A stretch of DNA of 64,000 nt, taken from Leptothrix sp. (in: b-proteobacteria) (GTDB taxonomy: Bacteria; Pseudomonadota; Gammaproteobacteria; Burkholderiales; Burkholderiaceae_C). Below are positions 46,122-55,087 of this stretch, piece after piece. The notes below the pieces were generated by a model that saw nothing but the letters and a program-made list of their open reading frames with translations, ran no database searches and was not told the origin of the DNA. The DNA lies in assembly GCA_013822685.1 (NCBI GenBank), contig PNKV01000011.1, forward strand, positions 62,001-126,000, read 5' to 3'. The position numbers were made by a program, and so were the translations under genes. Numbering within the stretch: position 1 is the first letter of the stretch; the number at the start of each line of letters is the position of its first letter.

Positions 46122-47195
46122 TCAGGGCTGGGGAAAATGCAGCGTCTGCGTGGGGAAAGCGATCTCGGCACCGTGCTGCGCCACGATCTTCCCGATCTGC
46201 AACAGCACGTCTTGCTTGACTTCCTGGTAGGCCACCCAGACCACGGTTTTGGTGAAGGCATAGACCATCACATCCAGCGAAGACGGCCCGAACTGGGTGA
46301 AATTGACGATCAAGGTCTGCGTGGCATCGATGTCGGGGTGCGCCACCAGCATGGCGCGGATGTCGGCCACGATGGGCGCCACCAGGTCGATGTCGTCATA
46401 GCGCAGGCCGATGGTCTCCTTGATGCGCCGGTGGCTCATGCGCGAGGGGTTCTCCACCACGATGTTGGTGAACACCGAGTTGGGCACGTAGATCGGGTTC
46501 TTGTTGAAAGCGCGCACGCGCGTGTGGCGCCAGCTGATGTACTCCACCGTGCCTTCGATGCTTTTGTCGGGCGAGCGGATCCAGTCGCCCACGCTGAAGG
46601 GGCGGTCCAGGTAGATGGTGAGGCCGCCGAAGAAGTTGGCCAGGATGTCTTTGGCCGCAAAGCCCACCGCGATGCCGCCCACACCACCCAGGGCCAACAG
46701 CCCGGTGATGTGGAAGCCCAGCGTTTGCGCCACCATGAGCACGGCCACCACCAAGGTGAGCAGGCGCGCCAGCTTGCCCAGGGCATCGATGGTGGTGCCA
46801 TCCACCTCTTCGCCACGCGCCAGGCGGGCGGCCACGACATGGCGGCTGGCCTTGCCAATGAAGCGCAACAGGAACCACACCACGCAGGCAATCAACGCCA
46901 CATCGCGCAAGGCCTGCACCTCGACCATGAAAGGCTCTTCCACATGCCGCTGCAGCACGCGCGCCATGAAGCTCAAGCCCACCACCCACATGGCCACCAG
47001 GATGGGCCGGCGGGCGGTGGAGACCACGGCTTCATCCCACGTGGTGGCCGTGCTCGCCGTCCACCGCGCGGCCTGGCGCAGCAGCACTTGCGCCACCTGG
47101 TTCAGCACCAGGGTCAGAATGGCGATGGCGATCAAGGAAGCCACCCAGGCATCGATGCCCACGTGGCGGCTCAACCAATCACTGATGGTGTTCAT
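46122..47195 (-). CDS. MscS-family mechanosensitive ion channel
   Basis: GVGGIAVGFAAKDILANFFGGLTIYLDRPFSVGDWIRSPDKSIEGTVEYISWRHTRVRAFNKNPIYVPNSVF. Confidence 0.93.
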   Translation of the reverse strand: MNTISDWLSRHVGIDAWVASLIAIAILTLVLNQVAQVLLRQAARWTASTATTWDEAVVSTARRPILVAMWVVGLSFMARVLQRHVEEPFMVEVQALRDVALIACVVWFLLRFIGKASRHVVAARLARGEEVDGTTIDALGKLARLLTLVVAVLMVAQTLGFHITGLLALGGVGGIAVGFAAKDILANFFGGLTIYLDRPFSVGDWIRSPDKSIEGTVEYISWRHTRVRAFNKNPIYVPNSVFTNIVVENPSRMSHRRIKETIGLRYDDIDLVAPIVADIRAMLVAHPDIDATQTLIVNFTQFGPSSLDVMVYAFTKTVVWVAYQEVKQDVLLQIGKIVAQHGAEIAFPTQTLHFPQP

Positions 47196-47235
47196 GCCGC
47201 CACTTTAACAACGGCCCGGTGCCACGGAGGAAACC

Positions 47236-48234
47236 ATGGAATTCAAACCCACGCTGATCAGGACGGCCCTTTGTTTGATCACCATGGCGGCGGCCAGCAC
47301 TGCCTTCGCGGGGGGCACCTTCACCTACCGGGGCCTGTGCGATGCATCGGCCGCCGTGGCGCTGGGTGCCGAGCACTTTGTGGTGGCCGACGATGAGCGC
47401 AACACCCTGATGGTCTACCGGCGTGGGCAGGCCGATGCGGTGGATTCGCTGGATGTCTCAAGCTTCTTGGGCACCAAGCCGGGCAAGGAGTCGGACATCG
47501 AAGGCGCGGCGTCCATCGGCCAGCGCACTTACTGGGTGTCATCGCATGGGCGCAACAGCGAGGGCAAGCGGCAGGCGCGGCGCCTGCGCTTCTTTGCCAC
47601 CGAGGTGGTTGTTGGCCGCCGCGCCGCGCAATCGGCAAAGCAGCCGCCGTTCAAGCTGGCCACGGTGGGCAAGGCGTATTCGGGCTTGTTGGATGACTTG
47701 CTGGCGGCGCCGTCATTGGCGGGTTTCAAGCTGGCTGATGCGGCCGCCAAAGCGCCCGAGGCGGAGGATGGGCTGAACATCGAAGGCCTGGCCGCCACGC
47801 CGGATGGGCGCTTGCTCATCGGGTTCAGGAACCCCGTGCCCCAGCAGCGCGCTTTGCTGGTGCCGCTGGAGAACCCGGGCGAGGTGATTGAACACGGCGC
47901 GCGTGCTCGCTTGGGTCAGGCGATTCAGCTGGACTTGGGCGGGCGGGGGATTCGCAGCATGGATTGGGTCGGGTCGGCTTACGTGATCGTGGCGGGGCCC
48001 ACGGCGGACACGGGGACGTTTGCGCTGTATCGGTGGTCAGGCGAGGCTGGCCAATCGCCGGTGCTGGTGAAGGGTGTTGACTTGAAGGGCTTGCACCCGG
48101 AGGCGGTGTTTGCGGTGCCGGGCGCGCAGGGGGTTCAGGTGTTGAGTGACGATGGGCAGCGCAAGCATCGGGGGCTTGCGTGCAAGGTGTTGCCGCGTGG
48201 CTGGCAAGGGTTTCGGAGTTGGGGGCCGGGGTGA
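47236..48234 (+). CDS. DUF3616-like exported protein
   Basis: Signal peptide MEFKPTLIRTALCLITMAAASTAFAG; GKESDIEGAASIGQRTYWVSSHGRNSEGKRQARRLRFFATEV. Confidence 0.78.
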   Translation: MEFKPTLIRTALCLITMAAASTAFAGGTFTYRGLCDASAAVALGAEHFVVADDERNTLMVYRRGQADAVDSLDVSSFLGTKPGKESDIEGAASIGQRTYWVSSHGRNSEGKRQARRLRFFATEVVVGRRAAQSAKQPPFKLATVGKAYSGLLDDLLAAPSLAGFKLADAAAKAPEAEDGLNIEGLAATPDGRLLIGFRNPVPQQRALLVPLENPGEVIEHGARARLGQAIQLDLGGRGIRSMDWVGSAYVIVAGPTADTGTFALYRWSGEAGQSPVLVKGVDLKGLHPEAVFAVPGAQGVQVLSDDGQRKHRGLACKVLPRGWQGFRSWGPG

Positions 48235-48243
48235 GAGGGCGGA

Positions 48244-48330
48244 GCGCAAGGCTTTTTGGCTTGCGCGCGGGGTTCAAGAGCTCGGTGCGCAAGGCTGTTG
48301 AACTCCGGCTGCGCCCCTTTGAGGGGCGTG
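48244..48330. repeat. Intergenic direct repeat, copy 1 (87 bp)
   Basis: GCGCAAGGCTTTTTGGCTTGCGCGCGGGGTTCAAGAGCTCGGTGCGCAAGGCTGTTGAACTC...GCGCCCCTTTGAGGGGCGTG. Confidence 0.9.
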
Positions 48331-48394
48331 GTGCAAGGCTTGGAGCTCGGCACGCAAGGCTGAAGTGCTTGGGACGTGCCCATGAAAGCTTTGC

Positions 48395-48481
48395 GCGCAA
48401 GGCTTTTTGGCTTGCGCACGGGGTTCAAGAGCTCGGTGTGCAAGGCTGTTGAACTCGGTGGGCGCCCCTTTCAGGGGCGTG
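48395..48481. repeat. Intergenic direct repeat, copy 2 (87 bp, offset 151 bp)
   Basis: GCGCAAGGCTTTTTGGCTTGCGCACGGGGTTCAAGAGCTCGGTGTGCAAGGCTGTTGAACTC...GCGCCCCTTTCAGGGGCGTG; same length as copy 1 with few substitutions. Confidence 0.9.
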
Positions 48482-48701
48482 TGTGACGTTTGGAGCCCGG
48501 CGGGCCGGTAGAAAGCGCTGGTGGCCGGGCATCGGGGACCGGCTCTGGTGGGGCCGGACGTGATGAACGAAGGTGGTGAACTAGGTCCTTCGACCAACGT
48601 CGGTCACTCGTGGCGCTAGGCCGAATGACCGCTTCGCGTCGATTGCTGCCGACCGCGGACTAAGTTTCACCGTCAGCTATCGGGTCCGAATAGAACACCT
48701 G

Positions 48702-50141
48702 CTACCTCGCAGGCAACTGGCGCTCAGCGCCAATAATGGTTAGGGTCTTGGACCCACGGGTCATAGCTACATACAGATCCTTGGCGTCCAGGGTGTCCGC
48801 GTCAAGGATGACTGCATGGTCGTATTCCAGCCCCTTCACCAGCAGCGTTGTGCCGATGAGCTTGCGGTGGCTGATCGGCCGTCCCGTATGTCTCATGTCG
48901 CGCTGATACTTTTTCGCAGCCTCCGTCAGATTCGCCTCCACCCCATCGATGTGAATCTTCAGCACGTTGAGAAATCGATACAGAAGATCCCGACGATAAG
49001 GTGACGTCGCAGGATTGGCCTTCAACGCCAAGAAGAAGGCCTTAAGGTGAGCACTTGTTGGACTGTTCAGGTAGGCATTCGCAGCATGCAGGACCAAGGG
49101 GAAATGGGTCGCCTTAGTTTGCTTTGTTACTTCGCCCTTTTTAGTGCCAGCAGTCAGAGCCTTTGCAACACCAGTGAAACACTTCTTAGCGAACTCCACC
49201 GCCAGCAGGAACCCCGCCTTGGTTGTCTTGGCCGCACCGAGCTTCTTGACGAATGAATGAAGGGCCTTGCCTTCAACTTCTTCAATGGAGGAGAAACGTC
49301 CACCCAAGCGCAGTGCCAAATCGTGAGTCTTGTTCTTTGACTTTTGATCACCGCCATGCAGAGCAATCACGCTTTCGTTGTGCCCCAGCAAACCCATGAG
49401 AGAGTTGTACTGCTTGTGCGCGAGGAACTCCGGTGTTGTGTACGCTCGTTTCACGCACTTAGGCAAACCGTTCGAAAGATCGATCTTCTGACCCTGCTCC
49501 AGGGTCTCCCTTGCCTTCTTGAGCCAGGCTCCAAGGTTCGGGTCGCCGGCCATTTTCCAGCGCCACGGAGTTTCTAGCTGACCGAGGCAGATGAAGGTCG
49601 GATAAACACTTACAGCCCAATCAACGGGCTTGCCATCGTCACCACCAAAGTCAAAGATGGCCTGCATAGGATCGCCCAAAATTCGGCAGGGCAAAAACTC
49701 AGCGAAGGCGCAGACAAGGGTGTGCTGCAGATCGGAGCAGTCCTGGTACTCGTCCACATAGACGCCGGCATAGGTAGCAGCTACAACGCGGCGAACAAAC
49801 TGCTTCCCTAGCAACTCCGAACAGCACTCGTAGAGCTTGTTCCACTGTTTTTCGGTGGGGTGCTCCGACTTCCACCCCGAAGTCTTCGGGTAGGCCAGAC
49901 AGAGCCGAAGTGACCAGCTCGCAATCGTGTCAATCTGGTACTTGGAGGACGGCACACCAAGAGCAGTCATCTTGGTCTTAATGGAATTCACGCCCGCGAA
50001 GGTGTGGGTCAAGATCAGTTGCCGCTTGGTGGCCGCTTTCACTGCCATGGCGATAAGGTGCGTCTTGCCATAGCCGGCCGGCGCAATCACGTAACCCTTG
50101 GTAGTGAAGTCGTTGAGCTTGAGCGCAAGTTCCTCAGACAT
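48702..50141 (-). CDS. UvrD-like superfamily 1 helicase (GajB-like)
   Basis: Motif I VIAPAGYGKTHLIAM, motif II GVYVDEYQDCSDLQ, motif III CRILGDPMQAIFDF, motif VI DLYVAMTRGSKTLTII. Start ATG 50141 preferred, overlapping the upstream stop by 8 nt. Confidence 0.88.
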   Translation of the reverse strand: MSEELALKLNDFTTKGYVIAPAGYGKTHLIAMAVKAATKRQLILTHTFAGVNSIKTKMTALGVPSSKYQIDTIASWSLRLCLAYPKTSGWKSEHPTEKQWNKLYECCSELLGKQFVRRVVAATYAGVYVDEYQDCSDLQHTLVCAFAEFLPCRILGDPMQAIFDFGGDDGKPVDWAVSVYPTFICLGQLETPWRWKMAGDPNLGAWLKKARETLEQGQKIDLSNGLPKCVKRAYTTPEFLAHKQYNSLMGLLGHNESVIALHGGDQKSKNKTHDLALRLGGRFSSIEEVEGKALHSFVKKLGAAKTTKAGFLLAVEFAKKCFTGVAKALTAGTKKGEVTKQTKATHFPLVLHAANAYLNSPTSAHLKAFFLALKANPATSPYRRDLLYRFLNVLKIHIDGVEANLTEAAKKYQRDMRHTGRPISHRKLIGTTLLVKGLEYDHAVILDADTLDAKDLYVAMTRGSKTLTIIGAERQLPAR

Positions 50142-51840
50142 GCTCTGCCCAAGCCCAAAGCAGGGCAAGTTTCGTGGCTATGTCCTTCTTCAAAAAACCA
50201 GCATCATCGAAGGAAGCACTGATAGCCTGCACCCATAAGTCCCCCCGGCTGATATCCTTGAACCAGCCGCTGTCCATCGCCGCGTTTCCGATAGCCAGCC
50301 TCAGGTCAGGACTGTCTCCCCACTTGCCAACGTCTTCATCAAGTGGCTTCTGATATTTGGATCGCACGTTTTCGTAGACAGTCAGCCCAGGAGTGATTTG
50401 AGCAAGCTTCACACTTGCGATCACGCTGATCCACGGCAAATCCTGAAACGCTCTTCGCTCCAACGAGAGCTTGTCTGTCCATACGTGGACCGAAATACCC
50501 TTGCCTTTCAACTCCGTTTCATGCGCAGGAGAAAACTGCTTCTCTGCATCCCCATCAGCGACAACGCAGACGTCATAGCCGAGAAGCTTGAAGGCCTCCG
50601 CCAATGCTTTGATCTTGCTCGCTCCACCTGCATTCAGCAAGGACACGCCGTGATAAGCGAACGGATCTTTGCCCTTGCCAACCTGGTGGTCGTCATAGCC
50701 CCTCAAAAACCCTACTTCGGTGGCGCCTTCACAGACGACGACTTTCTTCGACAAAAACGCCTCTGCACTGGAGCGAATTCTCCCCTGTGCCTCATGGGCC
50801 ACCAGCCCTTCACAGTAAGCGGGAATGACCCGCACGGCTCCTGCCTTGCTGTGGACGATGTACAGATCATTGACAGTAAGTTCTCGTAGGACAGTGGGCG
50901 AGTGCGTGGTAAGGAAGTATTGGCCTCGCTTGTCCTCTCGGACATGCTTGATCAAACGGGTGATCCGGTGCGGCTCCAAGCCGAACTCCATCTCGTCAAA
51001 CAAGGTGATGTGGCCTTCTTCCAGACCCATCTTCTGAATGCCACACAGCAGCATTCGCCTCGACCCTAGGCCCAACTGACGAAGGGGAATGTCACCGTCG
51101 TGGAGGGCCAATCCACCCACTTTCAGGTTGATAGAAGCCAGATCGAGGTGAGCCTTGTAGGCGTCCGACACGGGCACCCCCAATCGCTTCGCAATGTCCT
51201 GCGACTTCTCAGCCGCAGCATCGAAATTCTTCAGGGAGACAGGCCGATCAGCGTCCAATGAAGCTCTGGCCGTTCTGGAGGCATTTGCCAGCAGCTCATT
51301 GAGGCTTTGCGCCTCGGTGAGCTTCGCCAACGCCGTACCTGTGGCCCACGAAAGCTGCTTCTCGCTGTAGGCGCCAATGAGGCCCACGCTGACCCTGTTT
51401 CTGTCGCCCTGTTTGAACGGAACGCCGTCAGGGTGGCGATCACAGAACACAACCCACTTGGGCTCAAGATCTTTGTCAACCGTAAGCCGCACGGTCAAGA
51501 CACTCTCATGGTGATCTTCAGGCTCGTCGGTGAGCTTGAGGGACGCCGCATCCCAGCCCCGGAGGTGACGGCCGTACTTGTCCAGCGAGCAGAAATCTTC
51601 GGTCAGTTCACCAATGGTGACTTCAATGACTATTGACTCTGCGACTTTGCACTGGTGAAAGTCAGAGTCGCTGAGGGTCAGATTCCACTGGGGATGGAAG
51701 GCATATCTGATGGCCTCCAAGATTGTGGACTTGGAAGAATCACCTTTGCCAATCAAGCAGAAGATGTCTGCTTTTGGAAGATTCCAGTCAAGCTCTTTCA
51801 CCCCACGAAAGTTATTGATCTTTATTTTTCTGATCTTCAC
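50134..51840 (-). CDS. OLD-family ATP-dependent endonuclease with TOPRIM domain (GajA-like)
   Basis: ABC-type N-terminus IKINNFRGVKELDW...CLIGKGDSSKSTILEAIRYAF, LGLGSRRMLL, ITLFDEMEFGLEPHRI, YFLTTHSPTVL, TOPRIM VVVCEGATEVGFLRG ... VVADGDAEKQF. GTG start 51840 follows GGAGGA at a proper distance; track start is 51864. Confidence 0.88.
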   Translation of the reverse strand: MKIRKIKINNFRGVKELDWNLPKADIFCLIGKGDSSKSTILEAIRYAFHPQWNLTLSDSDFHQCKVAESIVIEVTIGELTEDFCSLDKYGRHLRGWDAASLKLTDEPEDHHESVLTVRLTVDKDLEPKWVVFCDRHPDGVPFKQGDRNRVSVGLIGAYSEKQLSWATGTALAKLTEAQSLNELLANASRTARASLDADRPVSLKNFDAAAEKSQDIAKRLGVPVSDAYKAHLDLASINLKVGGLALHDGDIPLRQLGLGSRRMLLCGIQKMGLEEGHITLFDEMEFGLEPHRITRLIKHVREDKRGQYFLTTHSPTVLRELTVNDLYIVHSKAGAVRVIPAYCEGLVAHEAQGRIRSSAEAFLSKKVVVCEGATEVGFLRGYDDHQVGKGKDPFAYHGVSLLNAGGASKIKALAEAFKLLGYDVCVVADGDAEKQFSPAHETELKGKGISVHVWTDKLSLERRAFQDLPWISVIASVKLAQITPGLTVYENVRSKYQKPLDEDVGKWGDSPDLRLAIGNAAMDSGWFKDISRGDLWVQAISASFDDAGFLKKDIATKLALLWAWAEHV

Positions 51841-52145
51841 CGAGCTGAATCCTCCAGACTGCACCTATGAAAACGGGCGATTTTTGACTCAGTGTTCTAG
51901 CGCACTATCCCAAGTGCAGCGATTAACGTCTCCTCGCCTTCGACTCCTCATGATAGATACATCTGGTCAAGAAGCCGCCAAAAAAAGCGTCAAGCGAGGC
52001 TGAACGTCAGCCGGTCAATTAAGTTTGTGAGGTCGTCGCCCACATTCGATAGAAGCAGTCGCTCGCCGACGGACGCATGATCGTCAGCAACCAGCCTGGA
52101 GCGGACATTGAGGGGAACACGTGAACAACCGCCACTCGCCCACTT

Positions 52146-52178
52146 CCTGCCGTTCGATGCACCGAAACGAACGGCAGG
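52146..52178. repeat. Inverted repeat upstream of GreA/GreB-like gene
   Basis: CCTGCCGTTCG-ATGCACCGAAA-CGAACGGCAGG, perfect 11-bp arms. Confidence 0.85.
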
Positions 52179-52290
52179 ACGGTGCCCATGGCTAAAGTTA
52201 ACCCGCAGCCAACAGAAGCCTCGAAGGCAAGCGGAGCCCTTCATAATCAAGACCTGCTCCCCCGCTTGTTCGAGATAACCACCTTCCACC

Positions 52291-52773
52291 ATGGATAAAT
52301 TCTTGCTGCAGCAGCAGGTGCTGGAACGGCTCGCTGAAGACCTGCTGCAAGCCGAGCAGGCAGCGCGGGCGGCACATGAAACGGCGACTCACGAAGAGAA
52401 CATCGCCGAAAACAAATACGACACATTGGGGCTCGAAGCCGCCTACCTGGCCACCGGCCAAGCGCGTCGCGCGGATGCCATCCGCCAGGCGATGGCCCAT
52501 TGGGGCCAGTTCCGCCCGCGCCCCTACGACGCCAGCAAAGGCATCCAGCTCGGCGCACTGGTCTGCCTGGTCGATTCAGACGACAAGCAGCAACAGCTCT
52601 TTCTCGGCCCAGATGGGGGCAGCATGAAGTTGGGCAGCGGCGTTGAGCTCGCTCAGGTCATCAGCAGCGAAGCCCCTTTGAGCAGGGCCTTGCTGGGCAA
52701 ATGCGAGGGTGATGAAGTGTCGATACAGGTCGGTCCAATCCAACAGCAGTTTGAGGTGCTGCGGGTTCACTGA
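52291..52773 (+). CDS. GreA/GreB-like transcription elongation factor family protein
   Basis: N-terminal coiled coil (LEDLLQAEQAARAAHETATHEENIAENKYDTLGLEAAYLATGQARR) and C-terminal domain (LGPDGGSMKL...SPLSRALLGKCEGDEVSIQVG-like). Confidence 0.75.
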   Translation: MDKFLLQQQVLERLAEDLLQAEQAARAAHETATHEENIAENKYDTLGLEAAYLATGQARRADAIRQAMAHWGQFRPRPYDASKGIQLGALVCLVDSDDKQQQLFLGPDGGSMKLGSGVELAQVISSEAPLSRALLGKCEGDEVSIQVGPIQQQFEVLRVH

Positions 52774-53573
52774 GCCATCGGCACGCGCGATGTCACTGCG
52801 CCAACACGCGAGTAACCCTCCGTCGTGTCCAGCCGGCCATCTCCATCCGTGTCAATGTCCGCACTGATGGCAGCGCCCAGCCGCACATGCTCAAGCCGAG
52901 CCACTTTCTGCGTGATCGGGTCCACGTACTCCACCGTGTGCGCCACGCCATCGCGGTACAGCGTTCGCACATCGGTCACGCCATCACCATCCAGATCCAC
53001 CTCGCCCAACTCGGGGTTGTTTTTCTTGTAGTGGATGTGCGTGTCCATGACACCGTCAAAGTCCTCGTCTGAATCAGCGCGGACCAGCTGGCCATGGCCG
53101 TCGAAGGTGATGATTTCATCGATCCGCTGGTCAAAATTGCGGTCCGTCTCAGTCGACAGGTGCCGGCCCGAAGCCGAGAATCGCCAGTGTTCATCGAGCA
53201 TGCCGTCGCCGTTGTTGTCTTGGCCTTCGGATGAGGCGGGCACACGCATCAAGCCAAACGACAGGGCCACGCCCAAGGCCAAGCCGCCTAACGCGGGCAG
53301 CGCCCAACCCGAGCGGCCAGCGCTGCCGTTCGCTGTGGTGCCCACTGGCGTATCGGGCACCGGGCTGGCGGCTTCCCAGCGATCGATCGCCTCGCGGGCA
53401 CGCACGTGGTCTTCTTCATCCACCTCCAGCCGCACCAGGCCGGCGGCAGGCAACTCGCCCATGGCGCCTTGCAGGTGCGCGCCACGGATGTGGGCCGTGA
53501 TGCCCTCTTGCCGCAGCACATCCAGCAGCATCTGGGCTTCGAGCAGGTTGGCGGCGTTGTACACGGTCTTCAT
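52767..53573 (-). CDS. DUF2007-like protein with TM and DxDxDG repeats
   Basis: MKTVYNAANLLEAQMLLDVLRQEGITAHIRGAHLQGAMGELPAAGLVRLEVDEEDHVRAREAI; TM ALPALGGLALGVALSFGLM; DNNGDGMLDEH, DEDFDGVMDTH, DLDGDGVTDVR, DTDGDGRLDTTE. Confidence 0.8.
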   Translation of the reverse strand: MKTVYNAANLLEAQMLLDVLRQEGITAHIRGAHLQGAMGELPAAGLVRLEVDEEDHVRAREAIDRWEAASPVPDTPVGTTANGSAGRSGWALPALGGLALGVALSFGLMRVPASSEGQDNNGDGMLDEHWRFSASGRHLSTETDRNFDQRIDEIITFDGHGQLVRADSDEDFDGVMDTHIHYKKNNPELGEVDLDGDGVTDVRTLYRDGVAHTVEYVDPITQKVARLEHVRLGAAISADIDTDGDGRLDTTEGYSRVGAVTSRVPMAQ

Positions 53574-55006
53574 GGTCGGCTTGATCCTTTGTCCTTGTAA
53601 GTCAGCAACACCGTGCCCTTGGCCTCGTCGTAGGTCCAGATGTGGTTCACGCCGCGCCCTCCGAAATGCACCAGGGCGATCAGATGGCCGCGTGGCGCCA
53701 GGGTCAGCCGAGGTGGCGATCCATTGTTACCGTCATAGGTGGAGCCAAAGCCGACCAGCTGCTGACGCAGGCGCTTGCTGGCCAATGCCTTGCCCTGGTT
53801 TGAGATGAAGAGCAAGTCGCCGTCAGAGGTCCAGGCCACGTAGCGCTTGCCCACGGGGTCATACGCCAGGGAAGTGATGTCGACGTTGCTCAATGAGCGA
53901 TGGTCTAGCCACCGCTGGCGCTTGGCATCGTAGCGGTACAGATAGCCCTCGCCGCCCAAGCTCACCACCGTGACAATGTCCTGGTCCACGTCGTAGGCCA
54001 GATCGGTGGCCCATGAAAAACTGGGGAAACTGGTCGGCAGCGGCACGGTCACGCCTTGACGGGTACGCCGGTCCATCACCTGCAGGCCATCGCCGACCAG
54101 AACGTAGGCCTGCTGACCGGAAGGCGACAAGGCCACCTTGCCCTCGGTCAGCAAGGTTTGTCCAGGTGGAACCGGTGCCGCGGGGCCGGCATTGCTCCAG
54201 GCGACCTGACGCCAGTCGGCAGTCAGCAAATGGAAGCCGAATGGGACCGCAGGGGCCTGTGCTTGCACCCCGGCCATCGACAACTCGGCCCGCGGCGCAT
54301 CCAGGCTGCTGATCTCTACGGTGGATGGCAGGCTGTAGCTGCCTTTGTGAGCGTCCACCTTGTCCACGCCAAACCATGCGTTCAACCGCGCCAGTACTTG
54401 CCGGAACTGGATGTTGTCGGCTTGATAGGCATAAGGCAGCTTGACCAGATAGGCCCGCGTGTCCTGACTGGCGATGACCCCGCTGCGATCCTGGTACGAC
54501 GCCACCAGGATGGCCTTGATCACCGTGCCCGGCGAGGGCTCGACACGCCAGAGGATCTTTTCGTAGCTGCTCAGCACCAACAGCACCTGCTTGCCCGGAC
54601 GGTCAACCTTGACCTGTGTCGCGCCTGCCGAGGGCTCGTAACCCGATACCAGGATAACCTCGGCGCCCGTGGCCAGATCGGCCGGCGGCGCCTGCGTGAG
54701 CAGCGGCACTTGCGGGTCATTGATCGGTTTGACGGGCGCGCCGAACCGCACCGATCCTGAAGGCAAGGCGAGCTGCGCCGATGCGTTACCTTCTTGGATA
54801 CGCTGAGCGGTGGCTGGCATCGCTGAATGCGGCTTCGCGACAGTGGCTTGCGTAGTGAGGGCCTGTCCCGTGGCGCCATCTTTGCAAGGCTGCGAGCGGT
54901 ACTCGATTCGCCCATCAGCGGCCACGCATCGGTTGACCTGTGCCTGGGCGGGTAACCCCACCAATAACAGCGACCACAACCAGATGCAGGATCTTTCCAC
55001 AACCAT
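53570..55006 (-). CDS. Exported hypothetical protein: DUF4124-like N-terminus plus beta-propeller-like C-terminus
   Basis: Signal peptide; QVNRCVAADGRIEYRSQPCKDGATG; C-terminal WATDLAYDVDQDIVTVVSLGGEGYLYRYDAKRQRW / ITSLAYDPVGKRYVAWTSDGDLLFIS. Start set at 55006. Confidence 0.65.
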   Translation of the reverse strand: MVVERSCIWLWSLLLVGLPAQAQVNRCVAADGRIEYRSQPCKDGATGQALTTQATVAKPHSAMPATAQRIQEGNASAQLALPSGSVRFGAPVKPINDPQVPLLTQAPPADLATGAEVILVSGYEPSAGATQVKVDRPGKQVLLVLSSYEKILWRVEPSPGTVIKAILVASYQDRSGVIASQDTRAYLVKLPYAYQADNIQFRQVLARLNAWFGVDKVDAHKGSYSLPSTVEISSLDAPRAELSMAGVQAQAPAVPFGFHLLTADWRQVAWSNAGPAAPVPPGQTLLTEGKVALSPSGQQAYVLVGDGLQVMDRRTRQGVTVPLPTSFPSFSWATDLAYDVDQDIVTVVSLGGEGYLYRYDAKRQRWLDHRSLSNVDITSLAYDPVGKRYVAWTSDGDLLFISNQGKALASKRLRQQLVGFGSTYDGNNGSPPRLTLAPRGHLIALVHFGGRGVNHIWTYDEAKGTVLLTYKDKGSSRP

Positions 55007-55087
55007 GCCAACTCTCCCTCGTGATGATGTTGACACGATTGTGCCTTCAGCTGCGCCGGCCAAGCGTTCAAGCAAGAGAGGTAAATT

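Noticed and set aside
48244-48481. Possible CRISPR array
   Set aside because: Only two 87-bp copies, each with internal hairpins, no regular spacers and no cas genes.
48135-48597. Minus-strand ORFs with repeated SLAHRALEPRAQAKKPCA peptide
   Set aside because: They are translations of the intergenic DNA repeat; no start/RBS support or family resemblance.
48702-51864. Retron or PARIS system instead of Gabija-like
   Set aside because: No reverse transcriptase gene, and the TOPRIM is fused to the ATPase, unlike the separate AriA/AriB arrangement.
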